From: Poteriospumella lacustris | Lineage: Eukaryota; Sar; Chrysophyceae; Chromulinales; Dinobryaceae | Assembly (NCBI GenBank): GCA_008000375.1 | Contig: SMOI01000055.1 | Span: 63,463 to 127,462 of the forward strand | DNA: 64,000 nt | Direction: 5' to 3' | Shown here: positions 30,092 to 41,284 of the stretch, piece by piece | Position numbering within the stretch: the first letter of the stretch is position 1 | How the letters are laid out: each line of letters begins with the position of its first letter | The notes under the pieces: generated by a model | What the model was told of the DNA's origin: nothing | Databases searched by the model: none | What the model saw: the letters and a program-made list of their open reading frames with translations, nothing else | Program-made: the position numbers and the translations under genes

Positions 30092-32480
30092 ATGGAAAAG
30101 ATTTCCTTTATCGTTGATGCGTTGAACCATCCTCCGTTCAACAAGGGCATCTCCACCATGACGGAGCTGGACAGTAAGACCGGCGGAGAGTTGCTGGACT
30201 TGGTGTGCGAAATCGTTGTGGCAGTGGACTCGGAGCAGGAGGGCATCTTCAAGGAGCCGGTGGACTTTCGCATCAGTCGCATCATGGCGTTTTTGACGGT
30301 GATGAAGTTCAACATTCCCGAGGACCAGATGGAGGACTTCCAGAACCTGTTGTACAGCGGAGACAAGGACATCATCTACACCATCATGCACTGGTGCTTG
30401 TCGAAGTTCGATCACTTGAGCAAACGCGCATATCTGGCGCGGTTCTTGATGCCGCTGGACATTCCGGCGGAGTTCCTCAACGATGACTTGATTGTGGACC
30501 TGCAACAGCGTCTGAAGGAGCTTCAAACGGAGTTCAAAGAAGTGCACAAGGGAGCAGAGCAGGTTCGTGCATCGGGGGTGAAGCCGTCGGACTTGAAGCA
30601 GGAGATCATTCAGTTGGAGAACGACCGGACACAGCTGCAGAACAAAATCCAGAAAATGAAGAAGGACATGAATGTGGACGAAGACCGACTGCAGGAGATG
30701 TTGCGCGCGACATCAGCGTTGCGTAAGGAACAAGAGAACGAAGTGATGAACCACGAGCGTCTGCGCGAGCATCGCCGAGCGGCGCAGGAGACGGAGATGC
30801 GCTATTCGGACGCGAGTCGGCGGCTGCAAGAGCTGAAGTCGAGCGGTATTCAATCGCAGTCGGCGGAGCAGATCTTGACGAAGCTGTCGCATGACGTGAA
30901 GGAGCTGCAGGATCGACGCGACGGCATCGAACGCGTCATTGCGGAGCGCGAGATGCATTTGGAGAAGCTGCAGTCGTGGGACAACGCCGACCGTCCAGCG
31001 ACGGAGGACGATGTGCAATTCAAGCGCGACCAGGTTCACGAGTTGGAAGATACAGTGGCGTCGCTGACGGAGCGTCTCGATGGGGCGGTGGAGCGCAACA
31101 CGAAGTTGGTCGTGTCGCGGCAAGCGTCGGCGATGGCGATGCGCAAGTTGCGCGAGCGCGAGGAGGAAGCCGACACGTTGCAGGAAGAGGCCCGACGACT
31201 GGAGCGCCAAATCGAAGAGAAAGAGGCGGAGATCCGCCAGCGCCAGCAGGCGGAAATGCAGGGCGGCGGCGCCGGACGCATCTCGAAGGCGGAGCTGAAG
31301 AAGTACGGACAGGCGGTCAAGGAGAAGATCGACGTGTACAAGCGAATGCGCGAAGAGCTGGCGGGTATGCGGAACGAGCTGGTGGTGTTGCAGCGCACGG
31401 AGTCGATTCTGCGCAGTCGAGACGCGAATCTGGAGCAGTTCTTGACGGATTTGGAGAAGCAAAAGGGCGTCGAGGTACGTGGCGATGGTGGTGAGACTGG
31501 AGATGGAGTCGCATCTGACGTGTGACGGTGTTGGTGTGTGTGTTTGCTGTGATTGTTGTTACAGGGCTATCGCGAGACGCAGCGTGCATTGATCGAGATG
31601 ACGGAGAAGACCGCCGAGATCGATCAACTGAAAGGCGCGACGCTGGAAGACATTTCGGCGATGGTCGAGTCGATCACGCGCGAGTTCAAGAACAAACAGC
31701 AACAGCTGCAGCCGCTGATTGCGGAGCTGAAGAGCGTGCGACAAGAGTATCTGGATGTGGAGTCGCAATACCAGGAGAAGAAGCTTTCGTACGAGAAGGT
31801 AGCCGTGGGTCTCGACATGGAGAAGCAGAGCCTGGAGAAGGATTGCACGCAGTTCCAAGACGAGTGCCTCCGCGAAGAGTCGCGGTACCATCAGCTGCAG
31901 AACCTGATATCGATTTCGAAGATTCGCTTGTCGCGGGTGGAACAAGAGAAGAAGTGGCAAGCGGGACAGGGCCGTTTGATGCGCGACTTCGCGTCGCTGA
32001 AAGAGCTGTACGCGAACAAGCTGGCGCAACAGGACCAGCTGACGAAGCAGTTGCGCAAGCGACAGAAAGAGTTGAAGGAGAACGCGGGTGCGCTGACGAA
32101 CCAGAAGACGAATTTCATGGTAAGTGGTGGGTGGGGCCGCGCTGCAATCATGTGGAGCCCACGTAAGTCACTGTTGTGCTGGTGCGATGTAGACGCTACA
32201 AGTGCTCCTGGACGCGAAGGCGCGAGTACAGCGCGGGGAGTCGCTATCGGCGACGGACGGAAGCGGACACGGCGGCTATGCAGACGGCAAGTACGGCACC
32301 AATGTGGCCGTAGTAGCCGAGGCGTACGCCATGGCATATGCCGAGCCAGCGGATGAGTCGCACGCGAAGGCGGCAGCGAGCGGCGGAGCGTACGATAGCA
32401 AATACGACTACGACTACGGCTACTAGGCGGTATCCAGGCCATGACGCAGGGTCGAAGTGTAATCGGGCCTGTAATTGGTT
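29858..32480 (+). repeat. Left arm of a 2.6-kb inverted repeat
   Basis: 2623 bp matched by the right arm 32697-35319 in reverse complement, with no insertion or deletion (coordinates of matching bases always sum to 65177). I find only five differences: 31486, 31509, 31512 and 31527 in intron 1, and a synonymous change at 32417. The arm includes promoter tract, whole IFT81 gene and about 50 nt of 3' flank. Confidence 0.95.
30092..32426 (+). CDS. IFT81: IFT81, intraflagellar transport complex B, copy A
   Basis: Core IFT-B subunit that binds tubulin as cargo together with IFT74 for cilium building. Exons 30092-31474, 31565-32119 and 32193-32426; introns are 90 and 73 nt; product 723 residues, near the family norm. 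The N-terminal calponin-homology-like domain (about 1-125) shows the family start FIVDALNHPPFNKGISTMTE and LMPLDIPAEFLND. The rest is long coiled coil with the IFT81 landmark from VHKGAEQVR to KPSDLKQEIIQLE, then GRISKAELKKY. The last exon codes a low-complexity Ala/Gly/Tyr tail (ending YDYGY). It is convergent with an almost identical copy at 32751-35085; both are intact, so neither looks like a pseudogene. Confidence 0.95.
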
Positions 32481-32696
32481 TTAATTCTATTTACTTTAGA
32501 CTCCTCATCGCCTGTTGATTAACAACCTTCGAGCTGCTCACAAGGATTCAAAGCTTTCGGAATGTCGCAAAGTCAGTATTCACCACTGTGGCCCGCTTAT
32601 GGCGCCATCTGGGTGATACTTGCGAAAGGTTTAGTTAGACATAGGCAACCGATAATAGTAAGTTTGCAACATTAAGTGAGTCAAAGTTAAATACAC
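32481..32696. other. Spacer of the IFT81 palindrome
   Basis: 216 nt of unique, fairly AT-rich sequence between the two arms and between the convergent 3' ends of the IFT81 copies. It contains no open frame or repeat of note. Beyond the arm edge only a weak similarity (ACTTTAGACTC versus ACTTTGACTC) remains. Confidence 0.7.
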
Positions 32697-35319
32697 AACC
32701 AATTACAGGCCCGATTACACTTCGACCCTGCGTCATGGCCTGGATACCGCCTAGTAGCCATAGTCGTAGTCGTATTTGCTATCGTACGCTCCGCCGCTCG
32801 CTGCCGCCTTCGCGTGCGACTCATCCGCTGGCTCGGCATATGCCATGGCGTACGCCTCGGCTACTACGGCCACATTGGTGCCGTACTTGCCGTCTGCATA
32901 GCCGCCGTGTCCGCTTCCGTCCGTCGCCGATAGCGACTCCCCGCGCTGTACTCGCGCCTTCGCGTCCAGGAGCACTTGTAGCGTCTACATCGCACCAGCA
33001 CAACAGTGACTTACGTGGGCTCCACATGATTGCAGCGCGGCCCCACCCACCACTTACCATGAAATTCGTCTTCTGGTTCGTCAGCGCACCCGCGTTCTCC
33101 TTCAACTCTTTCTGTCGCTTGCGCAACTGCTTCGTCAGCTGGTCCTGTTGCGCCAGCTTGTTCGCGTACAGCTCTTTCAGCGACGCGAAGTCGCGCATCA
33201 AACGGCCCTGTCCCGCTTGCCACTTCTTCTCTTGTTCCACCCGCGACAAGCGAATCTTCGAAATCGATATCAGGTTCTGCAGCTGATGGTACCGCGACTC
33301 TTCGCGGAGGCACTCGTCTTGGAACTGCGTGCAATCCTTCTCCAGGCTCTGCTTCTCCATGTCGAGACCCACGGCTACCTTCTCGTACGAAAGCTTCTTC
33401 TCCTGGTATTGCGACTCCACATCCAGATACTCTTGTCGCACGCTCTTCAGCTCCGCAATCAGCGGCTGCAGCTGTTGCTGTTTGTTCTTGAACTCGCGCG
33501 TGATCGACTCGACCATCGCCGAAATGTCTTCCAGCGTCGCGCCTTTCAGTTGATCGATCTCGGCGGTCTTCTCCGTCATCTCGATCAATGCACGCTGCGT
33601 CTCGCGATAGCCCTGTAACAACAATCACAGCAAACACACACACCAACACAGTCACACGTCAGATACGGCTCCATCTCCAGTCTCACCACCGTCGCCACGT
33701 ACCTCGACGCCCTTTTGCTTCTCCAAATCCGTCAAGAACTGCTCCAGATTCGCGTCTCGACTGCGCAGAATCGACTCCGTGCGCTGCAACACCACCAGCT
33801 CGTTCCGCATACCCGCCAGCTCTTCGCGCATTCGCTTGTACACGTCGATCTTCTCCTTGACCGCCTGTCCGTACTTCTTCAGCTCCGCCTTCGAGATGCG
33901 TCCGGCGCCGCCGCCCTGCATTTCCGCCTGCTGGCGCTGGCGGATCTCCGCCTCTTTCTCTTCGATTTGGCGCTCCAGTCGTCGGGCCTCTTCCTGCAAC
34001 GTGTCGGCTTCCTCCTCGCGCTCGCGCAACTTGCGCATCGCCATCGCCGACGCTTGCCGCGACACGACCAACTTCGTGTTGCGCTCCACCGCCCCATCGA
34101 GACGCTCCGTCAGCGACGCCACTGTATCTTCCAACTCGTGAACCTGGTCGCGCTTGAATTGCACATCGTCCTCCGTCGCTGGACGGTCGGCGTTGTCCCA
34201 CGACTGCAGCTTCTCCAAATGCATCTCGCGCTCCGCAATGACGCGTTCGATGCCGTCGCGTCGATCCTGCAGCTCCTTCACGTCATGCGACAGCTTCGTC
34301 AAGATCTGCTCCGCCGACTGCGATTGAATACCGCTCGACTTCAGCTCTTGCAGCCGCCGACTCGCGTCCGAATAGCGCATCTCCGTCTCCTGCGCCGCTC
34401 GGCGATGCTCGCGCAGACGCTCGTGGTTCATCACTTCGTTCTCTTGTTCCTTACGCAACGCTGATGTCGCGCGCAACATCTCCTGCAGTCGGTCTTCGTC
34501 CACATTCATGTCCTTCTTCATTTTCTGGATTTTGTTCTGCAGCTGTGTCCGGTCGTTCTCCAACTGAATGATCTCCTGCTTCAAGTCCGACGGCTTCACC
34601 CCCGATGCACGAACCTGCTCTGCTCCCTTGTGCACTTCTTTGAACTCCGTTTGAAGCTCCTTCAGACGCTGTTGCAGGTCCACAATCAAGTCATCGTTGA
34701 GGAACTCCGCCGGAATGTCCAGCGGCATCAAGAACCGCGCCAGATATGCGCGTTTGCTCAAGTGATCGAACTTCGACAAGCACCAGTGCATGATGGTGTA
34801 GATGATGTCCTTGTCTCCGCTGTACAACAGGTTCTGGAAGTCCTCCATCTGGTCCTCGGGAATGTTGAACTTCATCACCGTCAAAAACGCCATGATGCGA
34901 CTGATGCGAAAGTCCACCGGCTCCTTGAAGATGCCCTCCTGCTCCGAGTCCACTGCCACAACGATTTCGCACACCAAGTCCAGCAACTCTCCGCCGGTCT
35001 TACTGTCCAGCTCCGTCATGGTGGAGATGCCCTTGTTGAACGGAGGATGGTTCAACGCATCAACGATAAAGGAAATCTTTTCCATGGTCGTGGTCTTTCA
35101 ATGGATAGCTCTGCCGCGACAAATATACTTTCGAAGAGAAATACACACACAAAGAGAGAAACACCAGGATATAAGCCAATTTCTTGTGTCCTTTTCTGGT
35201 GGAAAGAATCGGCCTTGATTTGATACGAACAGAACCAGAAGCGAGCGCTATTTCAGCGCAGCAGCGGCGAAACGTTTCTTTTTTCAAATTTCGGCTTCAT
35301 GACACGACGACGACGACGA
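32697..35319 (-). repeat. Right arm of the 2.6-kb inverted repeat
   Basis: Reverse complement of 29858-32480 at about 99.8 percent identity by eye. The outer edge falls in the (TCG)n promoter tract (35300-35319). Beyond it, 35320-35426 is only patchily similar to the left flank. Confidence 0.95.
32751..35085 (-). CDS. IFT81: IFT81, intraflagellar transport complex B, copy B
   Basis: Mirror copy of the IFT81 gene: minus-strand exons 35085-33703, 33612-33058 and 32984-32751, again 723 residues. As far as I can compare, the protein is identical to copy A; differences are four bases in intron 1 and one silent Tyr codon change near the C terminus. It is tail-to-tail with copy A. Upstream it has the same (TCG)n tract, after which the sequence runs into the 3' region of PPIP5K (stop at 35456). 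If the assembly is right, the locus gives a double dose of IFT81 and readthrough could make long double-stranded RNA. Confidence 0.93.
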
Positions 35320-35455
35320 GTAGAACAACCGTTTCAGTTTAGGAGGAGATGGGAGGAGGAGAGAAACGTCATCAACGATACTTAAGTGTGGTCAATTACA
35401 ACACTGGTTAGTGGATATGCTACATTAGCATGGGCAGAGAAGGCAGAGAGCGGTG

Positions 35456-38400
35456 TTAACGTGGCTGCTGAGTGCTGTTGGAATCAGCGGTCGGTCCCGA
35501 TGCCGATGCCGATGCCGGCGGAGGAGACGGTGGCACGTAGAAGTCGGACGCGAGATACAGCGAGTCCTTCAAACGGCGGTTCTCGATGTCACTGAGCGAT
35601 CGCTGAACAACGATTACATCGCCATTTGTAGTGCTGGTGGTAGTCACAACGCCCGGGGCCCCAGCATCGGTCGCTGCATTGGTCGCACCCGTCATCCCCG
35701 TGCCCGGAGTGGTCGCCTCGGACATCAGCTGCAGATCGTAGTCACCTGCCGACTGCTGCGACGAGGTGGAAGGTCGCTGGTGTGGGCTGGCAGGAACCGC
35801 AACACTCAACTGCGACGATGAGGCATCAACGGTCACCGGCGACGCCTTCACCACTGTGACCGTGCCGTTACCTCCCGCAACACTCGCACTGCTGTCCACA
35901 ATCAAGACGCCAGCAGCCGCTGCCGCCGTCGGAGTTGCCGCTAAGACGCGCGATTCACTGACGAGACCTAAGTCTGACGTGGCGCGATCACGGTCCAACA
36001 AAACGATGTTGTCCGCCGACAAGGATCCTGTGCGCTTTCGACTGCTCGCCGGGTTCGAAAATGACGTCGACGCGGTCATCAGCTGCGAAGGCGACGTGGT
36101 CGTGATCGGTGGTGGTGGTGGAGGTGGCACATCGGACGATGGTGCAGCGGGGGCTTCAGCGACAGTAGCTGGTGCCACCGGACTGTCATTTTGAGGCGGT
36201 GCGGCGGAAAAGGGGGCAACAGACGATGCTGCGTCTGCTGAAACGGGAGGGGCATCAGCAGCCGCGACCGTCTCCGCTGATGCGCCTACAGCAGATGGAA
36301 GCGAAGGCGGGGCGACGAATGCATTCGCCGCGGAAGTCGACAAGACCTCCGAACTTCCCAGCGACACCGCCCGCTTCGCGGGAACGCGCAATGGCGTCGT
36401 CGTTGTGGATGAATCGCCACTGCCAGCTGTGGCTCCTGCAGCGGCGGTCGTGGTCGAGGCGGTGAAGGTGGATGGTGATCCTTGGAAGACGCTGTGCATT
36501 TGCAATTGTTGTTGTTGCTGTTGATGCAACTGGGCAGCGATGGCGCGACGCGTCAACAAGTCCAATTCTTGTTGACGGCTACGGGAAATACTCGTGGCGC
36601 TGCCACTGAGACCGCCACCCATCGAACCGTCTCCTGCTCCTGCTCCGGCTGCTACTCCTGCAGGCATTGCAGAAGCGGTCTGGGGTGGATGCGAGTGATG
36701 CATCGGATGCAACGTAAACAGCGTCTTCTCCAAGCGCTCCCAATTGTCAGAGGCTTCGTCGATGTTCACGGTGACCGAATAATTGCGGCGCATGGGCAAC
36801 GGTGACGACAAATCGTCCAATTTCGCGGGTTTCCACGCTTTGGAGGAATGACGCGACGCAAAGGCCGGACGCGTCGCTTGACCCGCATGGTCATCCGCGT
36901 CCGTACCAAAGTTGTAGCCCGATGCTTTCTTCGAGCCACCGCTACGTGTCAGCGATTGCCTCACCGGCGACGAATGGTTGGAATCAATGACTGGGTCTGG
37001 ATCGGCGTCGACGACTTCGTGGTCATCGTCCACGAGACGGCGTTGACCATGCACAGATGAAGCAGACATCGGTGGACGCTTACTGCTACCAGAAGAGGCG
37101 CCCGTCGAGGCCTGCATCGGTGTCGTGTGCTTGCTGCTGGTGGAGGTGGTGGGGACCGTGTTCGAGCGCTTCACCGACGACTGACGCGACAGAGACGACG
37201 AGGCGTTCGTTGACGGCGGAGGAGTCACGCAGCTCCCACGTCCTTCACCAACCGCGACACCGCCGGTGTCACCAGCATCGCCAGCGGTAGCCGAGACGCC
37301 CGTATCACCGGCGATATCATCGGTCGCACAGCAACAAGCGTCCCCCAGTTGCCCATCGGCCGCAGTGCCTGTTCCATGGGCCAGCGCATCATGCTCTTCA
37401 CCATCGGTCTCTTGGCCGTCAGGATGCACCTTGAGCGTTCCATCGCTTCCATCGACCACTCCAAGTCCATCGCCGACGTCTTCAGACGGCAGCGGGGTCA
37501 AACGATTGACACTCATCTGGCCACTGGCCGCCAACAGCATCGCATTGGTCGTGTGCTTGTCCGTGTTGTGATACAATTCAATGGCATCGTCCAGACAGCC
37601 CAATAACTGATACAGATTCAACGATCGATCCAAATAGATGTACGGACCCAACAGATACGGCGAATCCAACGGTAACGTCGTCGTAGACATCACCACGGGA
37701 TCGTGCTGCATCGATCCGGACGAAAACGACACTTCACAGGAGAACTTCCCACGTTCAATACGATCTTCAAACAAACGAATGACAATCTGGGACAGATACG
37801 AGACATTGGTGATCTCTTCCAGTTTGTCCATCGCTTCTTTGCCAAACGCAAACGGCGAATTGGGTTTGGGATAGCGGAAAACGTTCAAAATCGTATGCAA
37901 ATGCGATTCCGACGTGAAATACAAACGAGTACGTACGACACGCCCAATGGAATTGATGCGCAAGTCTTCCGCATGGCTGTGGTCCAATTGAAACAGCATA
38001 GGATCTTGCCCATTTAGACCCGAATCTACACCCGACGCAATGGTCAGATCGTGTTTGATCTTCTCCAACAAGGCACCGCACATCTTGCTGCCAATGTACC
38101 GTTTGTCCGCAGCATCGATACCGTACTCCTGCGGCACGACCACCACTTCGAACAGCTTCGCCAGGGCGTACAACTCGTCCATTCCCGTGAAATTCAAGTG
38201 TTGATTGTGTAACACATCGTAGCGAATTATGTCGTACACGTCCGGTAGCTTCGTCAAATCGTATTGGTTCGTTTTCGACGAATAGAAGTCTTTGTGCAAC
38301 TTCTTCCAACGCTCCAACATCAAATCGAAGGTTTCGTTCAGATACAACGTGTTCATGAAGCTTAAATCTTCGGGTTCGGGTGAAACCACCGCGGTGGAAG

Positions 38401-41284
38401 GAGGGGCCGCAGTGGTGGGAATAGAAGCGGTTGCTTCACCAGCAGCGATAGCGCCAGAGGTATCGGTACCAGGCAACGTGACCTGCAACGGAGTAATTCC
38501 AGAGGGCGGCGTAGTACCTTCCGCAGCAAGCGTTGTCGTTGCACCATCGACAACGGCTACGGCTGAAGCATCCTCTCCCACGCCACTGTCACTTGTTCCA
38601 ACCGTAGCCGCAACGGTAGCCGATGAAGGCGCAGCCGCAACAGGCCCAGGAAAGTTGATACCCACCATATTCAAGGCGATCGGTGACGGTGCACTGACTG
38701 CCGTCGTGCTGTTGGACGCCGGTAGAATGTAATCCGTCATCACGAGACTGTCGTCAACGCACAAGCCACTTTCTTCCCGTCGAATGCATAAGAACTCCAG
38801 TTGCGTACAGATCTTATCAATCAAATAATGCATACGGCGCAATTTCTCCAACGGATTCCCCAAATCATGAAACGCACGACGGGTCGTCTCGGAGCAACCC
38901 GGAACAATCTGCTCGATCAATTCATCGGTGACGTCTTGATCGACTTGCAACAGATTCAAATGTTTCTTGCACCGATCCATTTCTTCTTTCATTTCGAAAT
39001 TGCCACCTCGATCCAACATCGTGCGGTTTTTCTCTTCAATGGTGACCAAACTGGCGAGAATCGGAGTCAATTGTCCTTCCAATTCCAACAAACCTTTGGT
39101 AAACGCCGCAGCCGTTTTCATGACACGTCCTTCATCCGAGGCTTTGATTTTCAAATCATGACGATACGTCGCGTGCAATCGAAGAACACCGCCGTTGTCG
39201 TGATCCGGGTAATTCTCGTTTCGAAATCGTTCACCAAGCTTCTCCGCTTGCTCGCGACCCAACGGTGTCAAATCGCCACCCCACTTCAAAATCACTAGAA
39301 TCTCGGTGGCAAGACCGGTGCCTTCACGAACGACTTTCTTCGTTTTCACCAACTGACGACGACGAGTTGGGGTGGCCGTCGAGGTCGTTCCCAGCACACT
39401 GGTCGCGTCTTCGCCAATGGGAACAATGGGAGAGGGTGTTGAGACACGCTCTTGACCAATTTCTGTGCCATTCACCGGCACCGTCGCATCCACTTCGGCA
39501 GTGTCTGGTGCACCGTCCGCTCCAGTGGCAGCAGCCTTCGGAGCAGCCAATTCAGACGACGATAAACGAGTATCCACGACTGGAATGACGGACGTACTCG
39601 CTTCACGCGACAACACCAACGTTGAACGATTCCCTTCCAGCAGATCCACATCGCTTTCGCCATCATCGGGGAGATCCACCCATTCCTCGGTCTCGACGAT
39701 TTCATCTTCATCCCATTTCTGAGGTTTCATTTGCAATTTCCGATTGATACCCGAGATTTCCCAACGTTCGAGGACATCTCGCAATTGAATCAATTTGCGA
39801 CGCAATTCGTTGGCGGTGTTTCGATCTTGAATGATGTCCCGCGTCACTTCCAAGAACTTGACCAAGCCACTCTTCGATTTGACCTTCAAATCTTTCTTCG
39901 GTGTTTTCACGTACGAATGGAAGTAATCCAGATAAAGTTGTTCCGAGATAACGACTTTGATCTTTTGCTTCGGGGTGCGATCGCCATGGCGAATGATGGC
40001 AATGACGGAACGTAATTCTTCTGTTTCGTAGCGACGTTGGTTGGCAGAATACAACGTGGGATTCGCGTATTCGAACTCGGAGACGATCGATGGGGAAGGA
40101 CTAGGCGGTCGATTGCCACCGTGCACCGAGGAATTGGCTTCATCGGCGACAACTGTGGGGACATAGACATTGTCCATCGCGGTAACGGACATGGATGTAT
40201 CACGAGTACGGATGACCTTCGACGAACTGGGATGGGTTTGACTCAACGCCGGGGAGGGGACTCGTTTCGTTTGAATACTGGGAGGCAGCTGATATTCTTG
40301 TCGTAGATTGTTCAACATGATTTCAGTCAAGATTTGGGCGGCATCTTCGTAGTACTTGCGTGAGTTCTTCACGAAGGAAAAGCCGTTCACATCGCAACAG
40401 TACGATTTGCCTTGAACACGCAAGATATCGAACCCGCAAACGGTTTGACGGAATGCCTGCACGATCTTCCGTGCCATTTCCTTTTCAATAGGTGACAGAA
40501 TCACAGGATAACGAACTTCTCTTCCTTCAGAGTCACGCTTCACACGGCCATCTACAACGGGGGATTTACGCGCCTCGGCATGACCGTATTCTGCACCAAC
40601 GGTGTACACCTTGACGTCGGTTCCTTGAGTTGTCACGAATTCTTCGTAAATGTATGATCCTTCGCGACGAATCTCATTGATATGGGGATAAAATTCAGCA
40701 CTCTTATCTTCAACTTTGCGAAAGAGACGCTTACTACCTCCACCAGCGCTGATTGGATAGTAGATGTAGATGTTATGGTCTTCCGCGTACACCGGCTTCT
40801 CCACAAATGGCTTGTTGAGTTGCTCGCCGTTGATCATAATATACTCATCAAACTCTTCAATATCATACGTGTCGCCATTCTCGTCTCGAGATACGAAGAC
40901 GTGACGGGGAACGTCAATGCCACATTGCTCCAACAAGTTGTACACTTTGCGACGATCTTGCAAAGTACTTTCCATGCTCAAATCATTGATCAAGAATGGC
41001 TTCCGGAGTTTGATATACTCCAATGCCTTATCTGTGGGAAATTTGGTGGAATAAAAGGTGATCAACACCTCCACAACTGGCCAAGATTCGACAGGTTCGT
41101 TGAGGATGCATTCGTCACCAAAGATTCTAATTTCGAACAAATCACGAGGAAGACGATCAAGAATTTCCCTCATGGGCTTTGACTTAGTCTTTTTATCCAT
41201 AGCGCAAATTCCAAGAACAATTTTCTTGGTGATACCTTTCCGGCTCTTGCGTCCGAATGGATTCGGAAACTTCCACTTAAACAT
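35456..41284 (-). CDS. PPIP5K: PPIP5K/VIP1 inositol pyrophosphate kinase-phosphatase
   Basis: Bifunctional enzyme making and breaking 1-diphospho inositol pyrophosphates (IP7, IP8). Single exon, 1942 residues. The N-terminal ATP-grasp kinase (about 20-335) starts KIVLGICAMDKKTKSKPM, with FVEKPVYAEDHNIYIYYP, GGGSKRLFRK and the metal-binding CDVNGFSFVKNS near 298-308. The histidine-acid-phosphatase-like domain begins at about 426 with RHGDRTPK (432-439) and includes KWGGDLTPLGR and RTRLYFTSESHLHTILNVFRY (near 1118). It contains two large low-complexity inserts (near 550-650 and 870-990). From about 1240 to the end, roughly 700 residues are disordered, rich in Ser, Thr, Ala and Gly. The start ATG gives MFKWKFPNPFGRKSRKG; earlier sequence has no ATG. 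Confidence 0.95.
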   Translation of the reverse strand: MFKWKFPNPFGRKSRKGITKKIVLGICAMDKKTKSKPMREILDRLPRDLFEIRIFGDECILNEPVESWPVVEVLITFYSTKFPTDKALEYIKLRKPFLINDLSMESTLQDRRKVYNLLEQCGIDVPRHVFVSRDENGDTYDIEEFDEYIMINGEQLNKPFVEKPVYAEDHNIYIYYPISAGGGSKRLFRKVEDKSAEFYPHINEIRREGSYIYEEFVTTQGTDVKVYTVGAEYGHAEARKSPVVDGRVKRDSEGREVRYPVILSPIEKEMARKIVQAFRQTVCGFDILRVQGKSYCCDVNGFSFVKNSRKYYEDAAQILTEIMLNNLRQEYQLPPSIQTKRVPSPALSQTHPSSSKVIRTRDTSMSVTAMDNVYVPTVVADEANSSVHGGNRPPSPSPSIVSEFEYANPTLYSANQRRYETEELRSVIAIIRHGDRTPKQKIKVVISEQLYLDYFHSYVKTPKKDLKVKSKSGLVKFLEVTRDIIQDRNTANELRRKLIQLRDVLERWEISGINRKLQMKPQKWDEDEIVETEEWVDLPDDGESDVDLLEGNRSTLVLSREASTSVIPVVDTRLSSSELAAPKAAATGADGAPDTAEVDATVPVNGTEIGQERVSTPSPIVPIGEDATSVLGTTSTATPTRRRQLVKTKKVVREGTGLATEILVILKWGGDLTPLGREQAEKLGERFRNENYPDHDNGGVLRLHATYRHDLKIKASDEGRVMKTAAAFTKGLLELEGQLTPILASLVTIEEKNRTMLDRGGNFEMKEEMDRCKKHLNLLQVDQDVTDELIEQIVPGCSETTRRAFHDLGNPLEKLRRMHYLIDKICTQLEFLCIRREESGLCVDDSLVMTDYILPASNSTTAVSAPSPIALNMVGINFPGPVAAAPSSATVAATVGTSDSGVGEDASAVAVVDGATTTLAAEGTTPPSGITPLQVTLPGTDTSGAIAAGEATASIPTTAAPPSTAVVSPEPEDLSFMNTLYLNETFDLMLERWKKLHKDFYSSKTNQYDLTKLPDVYDIIRYDVLHNQHLNFTGMDELYALAKLFEVVVVPQEYGIDAADKRYIGSKMCGALLEKIKHDLTIASGVDSGLNGQDPMLFQLDHSHAEDLRINSIGRVVRTRLYFTSESHLHTILNVFRYPKPNSPFAFGKEAMDKLEEITNVSYLSQIVIRLFEDRIERGKFSCEVSFSSGSMQHDPVVMSTTTLPLDSPYLLGPYIYLDRSLNLYQLLGCLDDAIELYHNTDKHTTNAMLLAASGQMSVNRLTPLPSEDVGDGLGVVDGSDGTLKVHPDGQETDGEEHDALAHGTGTAADGQLGDACCCATDDIAGDTGVSATAGDAGDTGGVAVGEGRGSCVTPPPSTNASSSLSRQSSVKRSNTVPTTSTSSKHTTPMQASTGASSGSSKRPPMSASSVHGQRRLVDDDHEVVDADPDPVIDSNHSSPVRQSLTRSGGSKKASGYNFGTDADDHAGQATRPAFASRHSSKAWKPAKLDDLSSPLPMRRNYSVTVNIDEASDNWERLEKTLFTLHPMHHSHPPQTASAMPAGVAAGAGAGDGSMGGGLSGSATSISRSRQQELDLLTRRAIAAQLHQQQQQQLQMHSVFQGSPSTFTASTTTAAAGATAGSGDSSTTTTPLRVPAKRAVSLGSSEVLSTSAANAFVAPPSLPSAVGASAETVAAADAPPVSADAASSVAPFSAAPPQNDSPVAPATVAEAPAAPSSDVPPPPPPPITTTSPSQLMTASTSFSNPASSRKRTGSLSADNIVLLDRDRATSDLGLVSESRVLAATPTAAAAAGVLIVDSSASVAGGNGTVTVVKASPVTVDASSSQLSVAVPASPHQRPSTSSQQSAGDYDLQLMSEATTPGTGMTGATNAATDAGAPGVVTTTSTTNGDVIVVQRSLSDIENRRLKDSLYLASDFYVPPSPPPASASASGPTADSNSTQQPR

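Noticed and set aside
29858-35319. IFT81 palindrome as inverted terminal repeats of a transposon
   Set aside because: The arms consist of a host gene with introns and promoter; there is no transposase in the spacer and no target-site duplication outside the arms.
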